From assembly GCF_904849725.1 (NCBI RefSeq), contig NC_058521.1, forward strand, positions 428,686,676-428,750,675: a stretch of 64,000 bases of DNA, given 5' to 3'. The DNA comes from Hordeum vulgare subsp. vulgare. Lineage: Eukaryota; Streptophyta; Magnoliopsida; Poales; Poaceae. Below are positions 21,860-33,964 of this stretch, piece after piece; position 1 is the first letter of the stretch, and every line of letters begins with the position of its first letter. The notes under the pieces are model-generated. The model had not been told where the DNA came from, ran no database searches, and was given only the letters and a program-made list of their open reading frames with translations. The position numbers and the translations under genes are program-made.

Positions 21860-23432
21860 TGATGTCGCACAAGCGTATGGGATCACAACAGTTTTCGAGG
21901 GTAGAGTATTCAACCCAAATTTGTTGGTTCGCACGACGAGAAGCGAAAGAATATTCTCAAGTATTAGCAGCTGAATGTGTCAGATTCAACCACACCTGAA
22001 AGATTAGTGTCTGCAAGCAAAGTATCAGTAGCAAAGTAGTATGATAACAACGGTGCCAGAAACGATCTATTGACAAGGCATACTATTCCTAACTGTTGTA
22101 TCAATGGCGCCAGTAAAAACCTTGTTGATGGGATGTAGGTGCCAACAAAGTCTTGCAACAAGTAACAGCGGAGTAGTAAGGAACAGTAGTAGCAGCAGCA
22201 GCAAAGTAACAAGTAACAGCAGTAGCAACGGCAGCAAGGTGGCTCAATCCCTCTTGTAGCAAGGGACAAGCCTAGGCAAAGTAACATAGCGAGGACCAGT
22301 AGTAAAAGACTCGTTGGCAGTGGATTGGTGATGGATGAGAGTGACGGATGTGATTCATCATGTAACAGCTGTAACACGGAGAGATATGTGGCTAGGTCCC
22401 GTTCATCAATCTAATGTAGGCATGTATTCCGTATGTAGTCATACGTGCTTAGGAAAAAGAACTTGCATGACATCTATTGTCCATCCCTCCCGTGGCAGCG
22501 GGGTCCTAATTAAAACTACGGGATATTAAGGTTCTCCTTTTAATAAAGAACCGGACCAATGCATTAACACGCGGTGAATACATGAACTCCTCATACTATG
22601 GTCATCTCCAGGAGTGGTTCTGGCTATTGTCACTCCGGGGTTGCCGGGTCATAACACATGGTAGGTGACTACAACTTGCAAGATAGGATCTAAAACACAC
22701 ATATATTGGCGACAACATAATAGGTTCAGATCTGAAATCATGGCACTCGGGCCCTAGTGACAAGCATTAAGCATAGCCAAGTAGTAGCAACATCAATCTA
22801 GAACATAGTGGATACTAGGGATCAATCCCCATCAAGAACTAACTCGATTACATGATAGATCTCATCCAACTCATCACCGTCCAGCAAACCTACGATGAGA
22901 TTACTCACGAACGATGAAGAGCATCATGGAATTGTCGATGGAGAAAGGTTGATGAAGACGATGGCGACAATTTCCCCTCTCCGAAGCCCGAAACGGACTC
23001 CAGATCTGCCCTCCAGATGAAGAACAGGATGTGGCGGTGCCTTCGTATCGCAAAACGTGATGAAACCGTCTCTATGATTTTTTTCCACATGAAACGGAAG
23101 ATATAGAACAGAGATTGGGGTGGTGGTGCCACGTGGGCCCCACAAGCCCTCACGGCGCGACCATATGGGGTGGCCGCGGCCTGTCGGCTTGTGGCCCACT
23201 GGCACGCCCCCTTCGGTGGATCTTTGCGCAGGTATTTTTATTTTATTCCAGAAAAAAATCTTCGTAAATTTTCAGGACGTTCCGAGAACTTTCATTTCCG
23301 CACAAAAACAACATCATGGCAATTCTGCTGAAAACAGCGTCAGTCCGGGTTAGTTCCATTCAAATCATGCAAATTAGAGTCCAAAACAAGGGCAAAAGAG
23401 TTCGGAAAAGTAGATACGACGGAGACGTATCG
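21860..23432 (-). repeat. Element C 5' LTR
   Basis: 1573 bp, pairs with 11907-13478. The minus-strand start reads CGATACG, so the first base is mutated from T to C. A TATAT run lies after the GC-rich block near 23100-23108. Confidence 0.92.
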
Positions 23433-25081
23433 GTCCACGAGGGTACGTTCCGCACCAGAGTGGTGCGGCAACCCTGTGATGGAGATCATGTTGTTAGACA
23501 ATGGTGAACCTTCGAACTATGAAGAAGCGATGGCGGGCCCAGATTCCAACAAATGGCTTGAGGCCACGAAATCTGAGATAGGATCCATGTATGAGAAAAA
23601 AAGTATCGACTTTGGTGGACTTGCCCGATGATCGGCGAGCCATAGAAAATAAATGGATCTTTAAGAAGAAGACTGACGCGGACGATAATGTGACCGTCTA
23701 TAAAGCTCGACTTGTCGCAAAGGGTTTTCGCTAAATTCAAGGAATTGACTACGATGAGACTTTCTCTCCTATAGCGAAGCTGAAGTCAGTATGAATCATG
23801 TTGGCAATTGCCGCATTTCATGATTATGAAATTTGGCAAATGGACGTCAAAACAGCGTTCCTTAAATGATATCTTAAGGAAGAGTTGTATATGATGCAAC
23901 CGGAAGGTTTTGTCGATCCTAAGAGTGCTAAAAAAGTATGCAAGCTGAAACGCTCCATCTATGGGCTGGTGCGAGCATCTCGGAGTTGGAACATTCGCTT
24001 TAATGAGGTGATTAAAGCGTTTGGGTTTATACAGGTTTTTGGAGAAGCCTGTATTTTCAAGAAAGTGAGTGGGATCTCTCTAGCGTTTCTCGTACTATAT
24101 GTGGATGACATATTGTTGATGGGAAATAATATAGAGTTATTGGAGAGCATAAAGGCCTAGTTGAATAAAAGTTTTTCAATGAAGGACCTTGGAGAAGCTG
24201 CATACATATTAGGCATCCAGATCTATAGAGATAGATCGAGACACCTCATAGGTCTTTCACAAAGTACATACCTTGACAAGATATTGAAGAAGTTCAATAT
24301 GGATAAGTCAAAGAAGGGGTTCTTGCCTGTATTGCCAGGTATGAAATTGAGTAAGACTCAATGCCCAACCACAACAGAAGATAAAGAGAAGATGAGTACC
24401 ATCCCCTACGCTTCCGCCGAAGGTTCTCTTATGTATGCCATGCTGTGTACCAGACCTGATGTGAACCTTGCCATAAGTTTGGTAGGGAGGTACCAAAGTG
24501 ATCCCGGTATGGAACACTGGGCAGCGGTCAAAAATGTCCTTAAATACCTGAAGAGGACTAAGGAGATGGTTCTCGTTAATGGAGGTGATGAAGAGCTCGT
24601 TGTAAAGGGTTACGCTGATGCTAGCTTCGACACAGATCAGGATGACTCCAAGTCACAAACCGGATACGTGTATGTTTTAAATGGTGGGGTAGTCAACTGG
24701 TGCAACTGCAAGCAAGACGTCGTGGCAGCATCTACATGTGAAGTAGAGTACATAGTTGCTTCAGAAGCAGCTCAGGAAGGGATATGGATGAAGGATTTCA
24801 TCACCGACCTTGGAGTGATTCCAAGTGCATCACACCCGATGACACTCTTCTGTGACAACACTGGAGCTATTGCCATAGCCAAGGAGCCCAAATTTCACAG
24901 GAAGACCAAGCACATCAAACGCCGCTACAACTCCATCCAGGACTACGTCCAGAAAGGAGAAATAGATATTTGTAAAGTACATACGGATCTGAATATTGTA
25001 GACCCATTAACTAAACCTCTTCCACGAGCAAAACATGATCAACACCAGAATGCTATGGGTGTTCGATTCATCACAATGTAA
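23433..25081 (+). pseudogene. Element A RT-RNase H, last part of the polyprotein (broken)
   Basis: Contains the copia-type reverse transcriptase (RVT_2) with the catalytic YVDD at 24098-24109, then RNase H with DASFD near 24622, the EVEY glutamate near 24740 and CDNTGA near 24850. The longest intact stretch is 24161-25081 (306 codons), ending in TAA. Upstream there are stops at about 23733 and 23792, a one-base shift near 23605 and a stop at 23866; another stop at 24158 splits the RT just after the active site. Sequence runs in register with element G (28392-30050, minus). Confidence 0.92.
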
Positions 25082-25098
25082 CTAGATTATTGACTCTA

Positions 25099-25113
25099 GT
25101 GCAAGTGGGAGAC
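25099..25113 (+). other. Polypurine tract of element A
   Basis: GTGCAAGTGGGAGAC directly precedes the 3' LTR; element G carries the equivalent GCAAGTGCGAGAC before its 3' LTR. Confidence 0.85.
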
Positions 25114-26441
25114 TGTTGGAAATATGCCCTAGAGGCAATAATAAAGTAGTTATTATTTTATTTCGTTATTCATGATAATTGTCTGTTGTTCATGCTATAA
25201 TGGTATTAACCGGAAACAGTAATACATGTGTGAATATGTAGATCACAATATGTCCATAGTAAGCCTCTAGTTGGCTAGCTCGTTGATCAACAGATGATCA
25301 TGGTTTCCTGACCATGGACATTGGATGTCATTGATAACGGGATCACATCATTAGGAGAATGATGTGATGGACAAGACCCAATCCTAAGCATAGCATGAGA
25401 TCGTCTTGTTCGTCTGCTAAAGCTTTTCTAATATCAAGTATCATTTCCTTGGACCATGAGATTGTGCAACTCTCGGATACCATAGAAGTGCTTTGGGTGT
25501 ATCAAACGTCACAACGTAACTAGATGACTATAAAGATGCACTACGGGTATCTCCGAAAGTGTATGTTGAGTTAGTACGAATCTAGACCGGGATTTGTCAC
25601 TCCGTGTGACGGACAGGTATCTCTGGGCCCACTCGGTAGAACATCATCATAATGAGCTCAATGTGACTAAGGAGTTAGTCACGGGATGATGCGCTATGTA
25701 ACGAGTAAAGATACTTGCATGTAACGAGATTGAACAAGGTATAGGGATATCGACGATCGAATCTCGGGCAAGTATCATACCGATAGACAAAGGGAATTGC
25801 ATACGGGATTGATTGAATCCTTGACATCGTGGTTCATCCCATGAGATCATCGTGGAACATGTGGGAGCCAACATGGATATCCAGACCCCGTTGTTGGTTA
25901 TTGGCTGGAGAGGTGACTCGGTCATGTCTGCATGCTTCCCGAACCCGTAGGGTCTACACACTTAAGGTTCGATGACGCCAGGGTTATAGGGAAATAGTGT
26001 ACGTGGTTACCGAAGGTTGTTCGGAGTCCCGGATGAGATCCCGGATGTCACGAGGAGATCCGGAATGATCCGGAGGTAAAGATTTATATATAGGAAGTGA
26101 GATTTTGGACACCGGAAATGTTTCGGACATCACCGGTAACGTACCGGGACCACCGGAAGGGTTCTGGGGGTCCACTGGGAGGGGCCATCAGTCCCAAAGG
26201 CCATCATGGGCCAAAAGGTGGAATGGAACCAGCCCAGAGTGGGCTGGTGCGCCTCCCACCTAGGTCCAAGGCACGGGAGAGGTGCAAGTGGGGCAACCCT
26301 AGCGCAGGAGGGGGCTTAGGCCCACCTGGCGCGACACCCCTCCTCTCCCTGCCCTGGACGCCACCTCGTGGCGCCAGATGGGGCTGTCGCCACCTCTAGG
26401 GTGGGAACCCTAGAGGTGGCGCACCCTCCTCGCTCTCCTCC

Positions 26442-26449
26442 TATAAATA
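26442..26449 (+). promoter_or_regulatory. TATA box in element A 3' LTR
   Basis: TATAAATA in a GC-rich, pyrimidine-rich setting about 1.33 kb into the LTR, the position expected for BARE1-type promoters. G's insertion about 100 bp downstream separates it from the rest of the LTR. Confidence 0.7.
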
Positions 26450-26544
26450 CCCGGGATATTGGGGCTGATTTGAGGGACGAACTCTCCCTCTCTCTCTCGG
26501 CGCAGCCCTACCTCTCTCCTTCCTCGTCCTCCGCGGTGCTTGGC

Positions 26545-26549
26545 GAAGC
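26545..26549 (+). repeat. Target-site duplication of element G (GAAGC)
   Basis: GAAGC at 26545-26549 and 49061-49065. Together with the TG and CA termini this fixes element G at 26550-49060. Confidence 0.97.
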
Positions 26550-28340
26550 TGTTGGGGAACGTTGCATGGGAAACAAAAAAATTCCTACGCACACGAATAC
26601 CTATCATGGTGATGTTCATCTACGAGAGGGAGATCGGATCCACATACCCTTGTAGATCGCTAAGTGGGAAGCGTTAAGAAACACGGATGATGTAGCAGAA
26701 CAGCTTCGTGATTCAAATCACCGTCGTCCCACGATCCGTTCCGATCTAGCGCCGAATGAACGGCACCTCCGCGTTCAGCACACGTACATCTCGATGACGA
26801 TCTCCGCCTTCTTGAACCACCAAGAGAGATGGGGAAGTAGATGAGTTCTCCGGCAGCATGATGGCGTGCCAGTGATGGTGATGATCTATTCCTGCAGGGC
26901 TCCACCCGATCTCCGCAGAAAACCGATCTAGAGGAAGAACTACGAAGTAGAGGTTTAGGGTTGCATGTGGCAAAGTTGTTTCTCAAAAAACCTAAAACCT
27001 CTAGTATATATAGGAGGAGGGGAGGGGCTAGCCTTGGGGATCAAGAGAGCCCCTAGGGCGCCGGCCGAGTGGGGGAGGAGGGGACTCCAACTCCAATTCG
27101 TTTTGGGGAAGGAGGAGTCCCCTCCTTCCTTCCCACCTCCCTCTTTTTTTTCCTTTGATTTTTCTTCTAGCCGACATAGCCCCATTGGGCTGGCCTCACC
27201 AGCCCACCAAGCGCTAGTGAGCCACCTATGGGCTATTGGGTTCTCTCCCGGGTGGGTGGCCCCCTCCCGGTAAAAACCCGGAACCCATTCGTCACTCCCG
27301 GTACACTGCCGGTAATGCCCGAAATCTTTTCGGAGGCCAAATGAAACAATCCTATATATCAATCTTCATTTCCGGACCATTCCATAAACCCTTGTGATGT
27401 CCGTGATCTCATCCAGGACTCCGAACAACCTTCGGTCACCAACACCTATAACTCAACTATACCGAAACATCGTTGAACCTTAAGTGTGCAGACCCTGAAG
27501 GTTCGAGAACTATGCAGACATGACCTGAGACACACCCCGGTCAATATATAATAGCAGGGCCTAGATGTCCATGTTGGATCCTATATATTCTATGAAGATC
27601 TTATCGGTTGAACCTCTGTGCCAATGATTCATATAATCCCGTATAACATTCCCTTTGTCCTTCGGTATGTTACTTGCCCGAGATTTCATCGTCAGTATCC
27701 CTATACCTATTTCAATCTCGTTATTGGCAAGTCTCTTTACTCGTTCTGTAATACAAGATCCCGTGACTAACACATTAGCCACATTGCTTGCGAGGCTTAT
27801 ATGTGATGTTGTATTACCGAGTGGGCCCCGAGATACCTCTTCATCACACGGAGTGAAAAATCCCAGTCTTGATCCATGCTAACTCAACGGACACCTTCGG
27901 GGATACCTGTAGAGCACCTTTATAGTCACCCAGTAATGTTGCGACGTTTGATGCACACAAGGTATTCCTCCGGTGTCAGTGAGTTACATGATCTCATGGT
28001 CATAGGAATGAATACTTGACACGCAGAAAACAATAGCAAAAAAATGACATGATCACATGCTACGTTTATAGTTTGGGTCTTGTCACTCACATCATTCTCC
28101 CAATGATGTGATTTTGTCATCAAGTGGCAACACTAGCATATGGTCAGAAAACCTTAACTATCCTTGATCAACTGGCTAGTCAACTGGAGGCTTACTAGGG
28201 ACATTATTTTGTCTATATATCCACACATGCATTTATGTTTTCATTCAATACAATTATAGCATGGATAGTAAATGATTATCTTGAAACAGGAAATATAATA
28301 ATAACTATTTTATCATTGCCTCTAGGGCATATTTCCAACA
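26550..28340 (-). repeat. Element G 3' LTR
   Basis: 1791 bp; minus strand starts TGTTGGAAATATGCCC and ends CGTTCCCCAACA. Matches 47270-49060. Confidence 0.96.
27005..27012 (-). promoter_or_regulatory. TATA box in element G 3' LTR
   Basis: TATATATA before a CTAGAGGTTTTAGG stretch in minus sense, about 1.33 kb into the LTR, as in element A. The 5' LTR copy is at 47724-47731. Confidence 0.65.
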
Positions 28341-28360
28341 GTCTCGCACTTGCACTAGAG
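28341..28360 (-). other. Polypurine tract of element G
   Basis: In minus sense GTGCAAGTGCGAGAC abuts the 3' LTR; one C interrupts the purine run (GCGAG), probably a mutation. Confidence 0.75.
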
Positions 28361-28391
28361 TCAATAATCTAGTCTCATACCGCTATGCGAT

Positions 28392-30587
28392 TTACATTGG
28401 AATGAATCTAACACCCATACAGTTCTGGTGTTGATCATGCTTCGCTCATGGAAGAGGTTTAGTCAGCGGATCTGCAACATTCAGATCTGTGTACACTTTG
28501 CAAATATTTACGTCCTCTCCTTCGACATAGTCGTGGATGAGGTTGAAGCGTCGTTTGATGTGTCTGGTCTTCTTGTGAAACCTTGGTTCCTTTGCTAGAG
28601 CAATGGCACCAGTGTTGTCACAGAACAGAGTTACTGGATTTAGTGCGCTCGGCACAACTCCAAGATCCGTCATGAACTGCTTCATCCAAACACCCTCCTT
28701 AGCTCCCTTCGAGGCAGCCATGTACTCCGCTTCACATGTAGAATATGCTACGACGCTTTGGTTGGAACTACACCAGCTTACCGTACCCCCATTGAGAATA
28801 AATACGTATCCGATTTGAGACTTAGAGTCATCTGGATCAGTGTCAAAGCTTGCATCAATGTAACCCTTTACGACGAGCTCTTCATCACCTCCATAAACGA
28901 GAAACATTTCCTTAGTCCTTTTCAGGTACTTCAGAATATTCATGACCGCCGCTTAGTGTTCCACTCCTAGATCACTTTGAAACCTGTTTGCCATACTTAT
29001 GGCCAGGCTGACGTCTGGTCTTGTGCACAGCATTGCATACATGATAGACCCTATGGCTGAAGCATAGGGGACAATACTCATCTTTTCTCTATCTTCCGCA
29101 GTTACTGGACACTGAGTCTTACTCAACTTTATACCTTGTAATACTCGCAAGAACCCCTTCTTAGACTGCTCCATTTTGAACTTCTTCAAAACTTTATCAA
29201 GGTATCTGCTTTGTGGAAGTCCTATTAGGCGCCTCGATCTATCCCTATAGATCTTAATGCCTAATATGTAAGCAGCTTCTCCTAGGTCTTTCATTTAAAA
29301 ACATTTGTTCAAGTAATCCTTTACGCTCTCTAAAAACTCCACATTGTTTCCAATCAGCAATATGTCTATTAGGCGCCTCGATCTATCCCTACAGATCTTA
29401 ATGCCAAATACGTAAGCAGCTTCTCCTAGGTCTTTCATTGAAAAACATTTGTTCAAGTAATCCTTTACGCTCTCTAAAAACTCCACATTGTTTCCAATCA
29501 GCAATATGCCATCCACATATAATATTAGAAATGCTACACAGCTCCCACTCACTTTCTTGTAAATACAAGATTCTCCAACAACTTGTATAAACCCAAATGC
29601 CTTGATCACCTCATCAAAGCGCTTATTCCAACTCCGAGATGCTTGCACCGGTCCATAAATGGATTGCTGGAGCTTGCATACTTTGTTAGCATTCTTTGGA
29701 TCGACAAAGCCTTCGGGTTGCATCATATACAACTCTTCCTTAAGAAAACCGTTAAAGAACGCCGTTTTGAGATCCATCTGCCAGATTTCATAATTGAAAA
29801 ATGCAGCTATTGCTAACATGATTCAGACGGACTTAAGCATCGCTACCGGTGAGAATGTCTCATCGTAGTCAACTCCTTGAACTTGTGAAAAACCCTTTGC
29901 CACAAGTCGAGCTTTATAAACGTTTACATTATCGTCCGCGTCTGTCTTCTTCTTAAAGATCCATTTGTTCTGAATAGCCTTGCGACCTTCAGGTAATACT
30001 TCCAAAGTCCACACTTTGTTTCCATGCATAGACTCTATCTCGGACTTCATGGCTTCTAACTATTTGTTGGAATCCGGGCCCACCATTGCTTCTTCATACC
30101 TCGCAGGTTCATTGTTGTCTAACAACATGATAGATAAGACAGGATTCCCGTACCACTCAAGAGCAGTACGTGATCTTGTCGACCTGCAAGGTCCGATAGT
30201 AACTTGATCTGAAGCTTCATGATCATCATCATTAGCTTCCTCCTCAACCGGTGTTGCCTCGACAGAGATTTCCCTCTGCCCTGTGCCACCATCTAGAGGG
30301 AGCAGAGGTTCCACAACCTCATCAAGTTCTATCCTCCTCCCACTCAATTCTTTCGAGAGAAACTCCTTCTCAAGAAAAGCTCCGTTCTTAGCAACAAACA
30401 CTTTGCCCTCGGATCTGAGATAGAAGGTGTACCAAACTGTCTCTTTTGGGTAACCTATGAAGACGCACTTTTCCGCTTTGGGTTCCAGCTTTTCAGGCTG
30501 AAGCTTTTTGACATAAGCATCGCATCCCCAAACTTTAAGAAACGACAACTTTGGCCGCTTGCCATGCCATAACTCATATGGTGTCAT
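28392..30587 (-). pseudogene. Element G RT-RNase H with a 144-bp in-frame duplication (broken)
   Basis: Minus-strand continuation of the polyprotein: integrase C-terminal region and acidic linker (30587-30060), RT (about 30050-29000), RNase H with DASFD, EAEY and CDNTGA motifs (28943-28446), ending at TAA 28394-28392. In-frame stops separate the pieces at about 30057, 29820, 29292, 28950 and 28443. The RT active site reads YVDG (29508-29519) in place of YVDD, so the second catalytic Asp is lost. Directly after it a 48-codon segment is tandemly duplicated in frame (29222-29509). The RT is therefore dead on three counts. Confidence 0.92.
29222..29509 (-). repeat. 144-bp tandem duplication inside element G RT
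   Basis: CTATTAGGCGCCTCGATCTA starts at 29222 and again at 29366. The two 144-bp units differ by only a few substitutions (for example a stop in one unit where the other has Ser). The unit is an exact 48 codons. Confidence 0.93.
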
Positions 30588-30647
30588 CTCAACGGACTTT
30601 GATGGTGCCCTATTTAAAGTGAATGCATTTGTCTCTAATGCATAACC

Positions 30648-31748
30648 CTAAAACGATAACGGAAAATCGGTAAGAGACATCATAGATCGCACCATATCTA
30701 GCAAGGTACGATTACGACGTTCGGACACACCATTACGCAGTGGTGTTCCAGGCGGTGTCAACTGTGAAACGATTCCACATTGTCTTACGCGAGCACCAAA
30801 CTCGAAACTCAAATATTCACCCCCTCGATCAGATCGCAGGAACTTGATCTTCTTGTTACTATGATTTTCAACTTCACTCTCAAATTTCTTGAACTTTTCA
30901 AACATTTCACACTTGTGCTTCATCAAGTAGATATATCCATACCTACTCAAATCATCAGTGAAGGTGAGAAAATAATGATATCCGTTGAGTGCCTCCACAC
31001 TCATTGGACCGCACACATCAGTATGTATAATCTCCAACAAGTCACTTGCACGCTCCATTGTTCCGGAGAATGCAGTCTCAGTCATCTTGCCCATGAGGCA
31101 TGGTTCACATGTGTCAAATGATTCGAAATCAAGTGACTCCAAAAGCCCATCAGCATGGAGTTTCTTCATGCGCTTTACACCAATATGACCTAAGCGACAG
31201 TGCCACAAAAAGGTGGCGCTATCATTGTTAACTCTACATCTTTTGGTCTCAATGTTATGTAAATGTGTTTCATCACAATCAATATTCAATATGAACAAAC
31301 CCCTCACATTGGGTGCATGACCATAAAAGATATTACTCACAAAAATAGAACAACCATTATTCTCTGACTTAAATGAGTAACCGTCTCGCAATAAACAAGA
31401 TCCAGATATAATGTCCATGCTTAACGCACGCACTAAATAGAAATTATTTAAGTTCATAACTAATCCTGATGGTAACTGAAGTGAGACTGTGCCGACGGCG
31501 ATTGCATCAACCTTGGAACCATTTCCCACGTGCATCGTCAGTTCATCCTTCGCCAGCCTTCGTTTATTCTGTAGTTCCTGCTTCGAGTTGCAAATATGAG
31601 CAACAGAACCGGTATCAAATACCCAAGCACTACTACGAGAGTTGGTTAGGTACACATCAATAACATGTATATCATATATACCTGGTTTGGCGTTGGTCGC
31701 CTTCTTATCAGCCAAATACTTGGGGCAGTTGCACTTCCAGTGATCCAT
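30648..31748 (-). pseudogene. Element G protease-integrase (long open stretch of a dead polyprotein)
   Basis: 366 codons on the minus strand without a stop. Protease DTG lies in VFDTGSVAHICNS near 31615. The GAG-pre-integrase HHCC region follows (WHCRLGHIG to CEPCLMGKM). The integrase core has all three acidic residues: HTDVCGPM (about 31020), LRSDRGGEY (about 30820) and GVSERRN (about 30720). The piece ends in a stop where A has Trp-Gly-Tyr. As a domain it looks intact, but gag upstream and RT downstream are broken, so no functional polyprotein is possible. Confidence 0.9.
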
Positions 31749-32515
31749 CCCCTTGCAATAATAGCACTCACTTTCCGGCTTAGGTCCAACCTTGGGTTTC
31801 TTGTCGGAGGAGCAAAAGCTTTGCCAATCTTCTTGGAGTTATCCTTATTGCCTTTGCCGCTTTTCTTGAAATCAGTGGTCTTATTCACCATCAACACTTG
31901 ATGTTCTTTCCGGAGTTCTCACTCTGCGACTTTCAGCATCGCGAGTAACTCGCCAGGTGACTTATTCATCCCTTGCATGTTATAGTTCAACACAAAGCTC
32001 TTGTAGCTAGGTGGCAGTGATTGAAGAATTCTATCAGTGGTCCTCTTGCGGGAGTTCAATCCCCAGCTCAGCTAGACGGTTTGAGTACCCAGACATTTTG
32101 AACACATGTTCACTGACAGACGAATTCTCCTCCATCTTGCAAGCATAGAATTTATCGGAGGTGCCATACCTCTCGATCCAGGCATTCTTCTGCAAGATAA
32201 ACTTCAACTCCTGGAAGATCTAATATGCTCCATGACGTTCAAAGCGTCGTTGAAGTCCCGGTTCTAAGCCATACAAGACTCACATCGAACTACTGAGTAG
32301 TCCTCCTTACGTGCTTGCCAAGCATTCAAAACATCTTGATCAGACGTAGCGGGTGGTTCATCTCCTAGCGCTGCATCAAGGACATAATTCTTTTTCCCAG
32401 CTTGTAGGATGAGCCTAAGATTACGAGCCCAGTCTACAAAGTTGCTACCATCATCTTTCAGCTTTGCTATCTCTAGGAACGTATTGAAATTCAGGGTTGC
32501 TACTGCATGAGCCAT
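31749..32515 (-). pseudogene. Element G gag (broken)
   Basis: Starts at ATG 32515 with a conserved NFNTFLEIAKLKDDG-type N-terminus shared with element A. The frame breaks near 32264. Recognisable gag pieces continue in other frames: the LPPSYKSFV motif near 31995-32020, a Lys-rich stretch, and the zinc knuckle region near 31740-31770. At least two frameshifts and several stops lie between 32264 and 31749. Confidence 0.88.
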
Positions 32516-33365
32516 TGATCTACAACATAAAATATTGCAAAGTGGACTTAGACTATGTTCAAGACAATTAGAGTTTAGCTAATCGAATTACTAATAAACT
32601 CCCACTCAAATAGACATCCCTCTAGTTACTTGAGTGTGGCATGATCCAAATTCACTAACTCAAGTCCGACCATCACGTGAGTTTAGTGTAGTTTCAGTGG
32701 TAAACATTTCTATGCTAATCATAGCAACTATACGATTCATGCTCGACCTTTTGGTCTCTTGTGTTCCGAGGCCATGTCTGCACATGCTAGGCTCATCAAG
32801 TTTAACCCGAGTGTTCCGCGTGTGCAACTGTTTTGCACCCATTGTATGTGAACGTCGAGTCTATCACACCCGATCATCACGTGGTGTCTCAAAACGACGA
32901 ACTTTCGCAACGGTGCACAGTCGGGGAGAACACAATTTTATCTTGAAATTTAGTGAGGGATCACATTATAATGCTACCATCATTCTAAGCAAGATAAGGT
33001 GCATAAAAGGATTAACATCACATGCAATTCATAAGTGACATGATATGGCCATGATCTTGTGCTTGTTGATCTCCATCAACAAAGCACCGGCATGATCTTC
33101 ATCGTCACCGGCGCCACACCGTGATCTCCATCATTGTGCCGCCATCGAGGTTGTTGTGCTATCTATGCTATTACTACTAAAGCTACAGCCTAGCAATATA
33201 GTAAATGCATCTGCAAACACAACGTTGGTTTAAAGACAACCCTATGGCTCATGTCGGTTGTCGTAGCATCGACGTGCAAGTCGATATTCAACTATTACAG
33301 CATGGTCATCTCATACATCCAATATATCACATCATGTCTTTGGCCATATAACATCACAAGCATAC
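32516..33365 (-). other. Element G leader, gag-proximal part
   Basis: Non-coding, aligns in minus sense with the leader of A (about 613-1485), including motifs such as ATGTGATATGGCC and CGACTTGCATGTCGATG. The H insertion at 33366 splits it from 47169-47269. Confidence 0.8.
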
Positions 33366-33876
33366 TGTTGGGGATATTATCTGTTGGGTACCCCACCCTA
33401 GTTGGGCCGGGTCACCAAGCTGGCGACTCATCCTCAAAGTGGTCCAGGCTTGGGCCCGGAGAGGCCAAGAGCCAGATGGCGGTTCGAAGATCTTTGGCAA
33501 GAATCCATTGTTGGTAAGATCTCCAAGTCTTAGAAAGATGGCGACTTAGAGATAGAAAGGATCACGATTTGTGAAAAGGAAAGGACTCTTGTAAACCCTA
33601 AGGGCTCGACCTGTATATAAAGGCGAGTCCCAAGGGAGGAGAGGGCAGGTTAGAAATCATCGAATGCTAGGTCAGACGAGTTACGCCCCCCTTGTAATCG
33701 AAACACCATCAATACAAACACCAAGCACGACGTAGGCCTTTACCTCCTCACGAGGGGCCGAACCTAGGTAAATCTTTGTCTCGTTCCCGAATAACCCCTT
33801 TGAGTCGCCACCAAGGTGCGATGGCTCCAACACTAAGTCCTTTCACGAGGACATCTGCCGTGACAAAACCACGACA
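33366..33876 (+). repeat. Element H left LTR
   Basis: 511 bp, matches 45969-46479 with roughly a dozen differences by eye. A TATA box (TATATAAA) is at 33614-33621, followed by transcript-leader-like sequence. Confidence 0.94.
33614..33621 (+). promoter_or_regulatory. TATA box in element H left LTR
   Basis: TATATAAA followed by GGCGAGTCCC. The identical box is at 46217-46224 in the second LTR. Confidence 0.75.
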
Positions 33877-33877
33877 G

Positions 33878-33895
33878 TTGGCGCCCACCATGGGG
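33878..33895 (+). other. Primer-binding site of element H
   Basis: TTGGCGCCCACCATGGGG two bases after the LTR. The second unit reads TTGGCGCCCACTGTGGGG at 46481. The ATG within this first copy therefore seems to be a mutation, not gag's start. Confidence 0.75.
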
Positions 33896-33964
33896 CCTAC
33901 GCATGGTGGAGTTGAGTTCTCAAAGGGAGCCCTACCAGGGTCTGGGAGCTACGCGGCGGGGCTC

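Larger units (their letters stand above)
11907..23432 (-). mobile_element. Element C: Athila-like Ty3-gypsy element (Sabrina-like LTR) carrying fragment D
   Basis: 11.5 kb on the minus strand: 5' LTR 21860-23432, tRNA-Asp primer site, gag-protease 19052-21781, internal LTR-like promoter module, third ORF 17218-18250, 3' non-coding region, 3' LTR 11907-13478. Pol is absent, so it is non-autonomous. LTRs are about 1.57 kb, start TGATACGTCTCCGTCG in sense, and are nearly identical to each other, with matching GTCCA flanks. A truncated relative (D) lies inside the 3' non-coding part. The LTR start is the one I associate with the wheat family Sabrina; treat that name as tentative. Confidence 0.88.
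25114..26549 (+). repeat. Element A 3' LTR, first 1436 bp
   Basis: Starts TGTTGGAAATATGCCCTAG, the hallmark of BARE1/WIS/Angela LTRs. Interrupted at 26550 by element G; the remaining 342 bp continue at 49066. Confidence 0.95.

Noticed and set aside
26660..27362. Minus- and plus-strand ORFs of 75-135 codons in G's LTR, repeated at 47379-48066
   Set aside because: They lie wholly in LTR promoter and leader sequence and differ between the two LTR copies by frameshifts.
33890..33892. Start codon of element H gag within the primer site
   Set aside because: The second unit lacks this ATG (46493 region reads CTGTGG), so it is probably a mutation; ATG 33965 is shared by both units.
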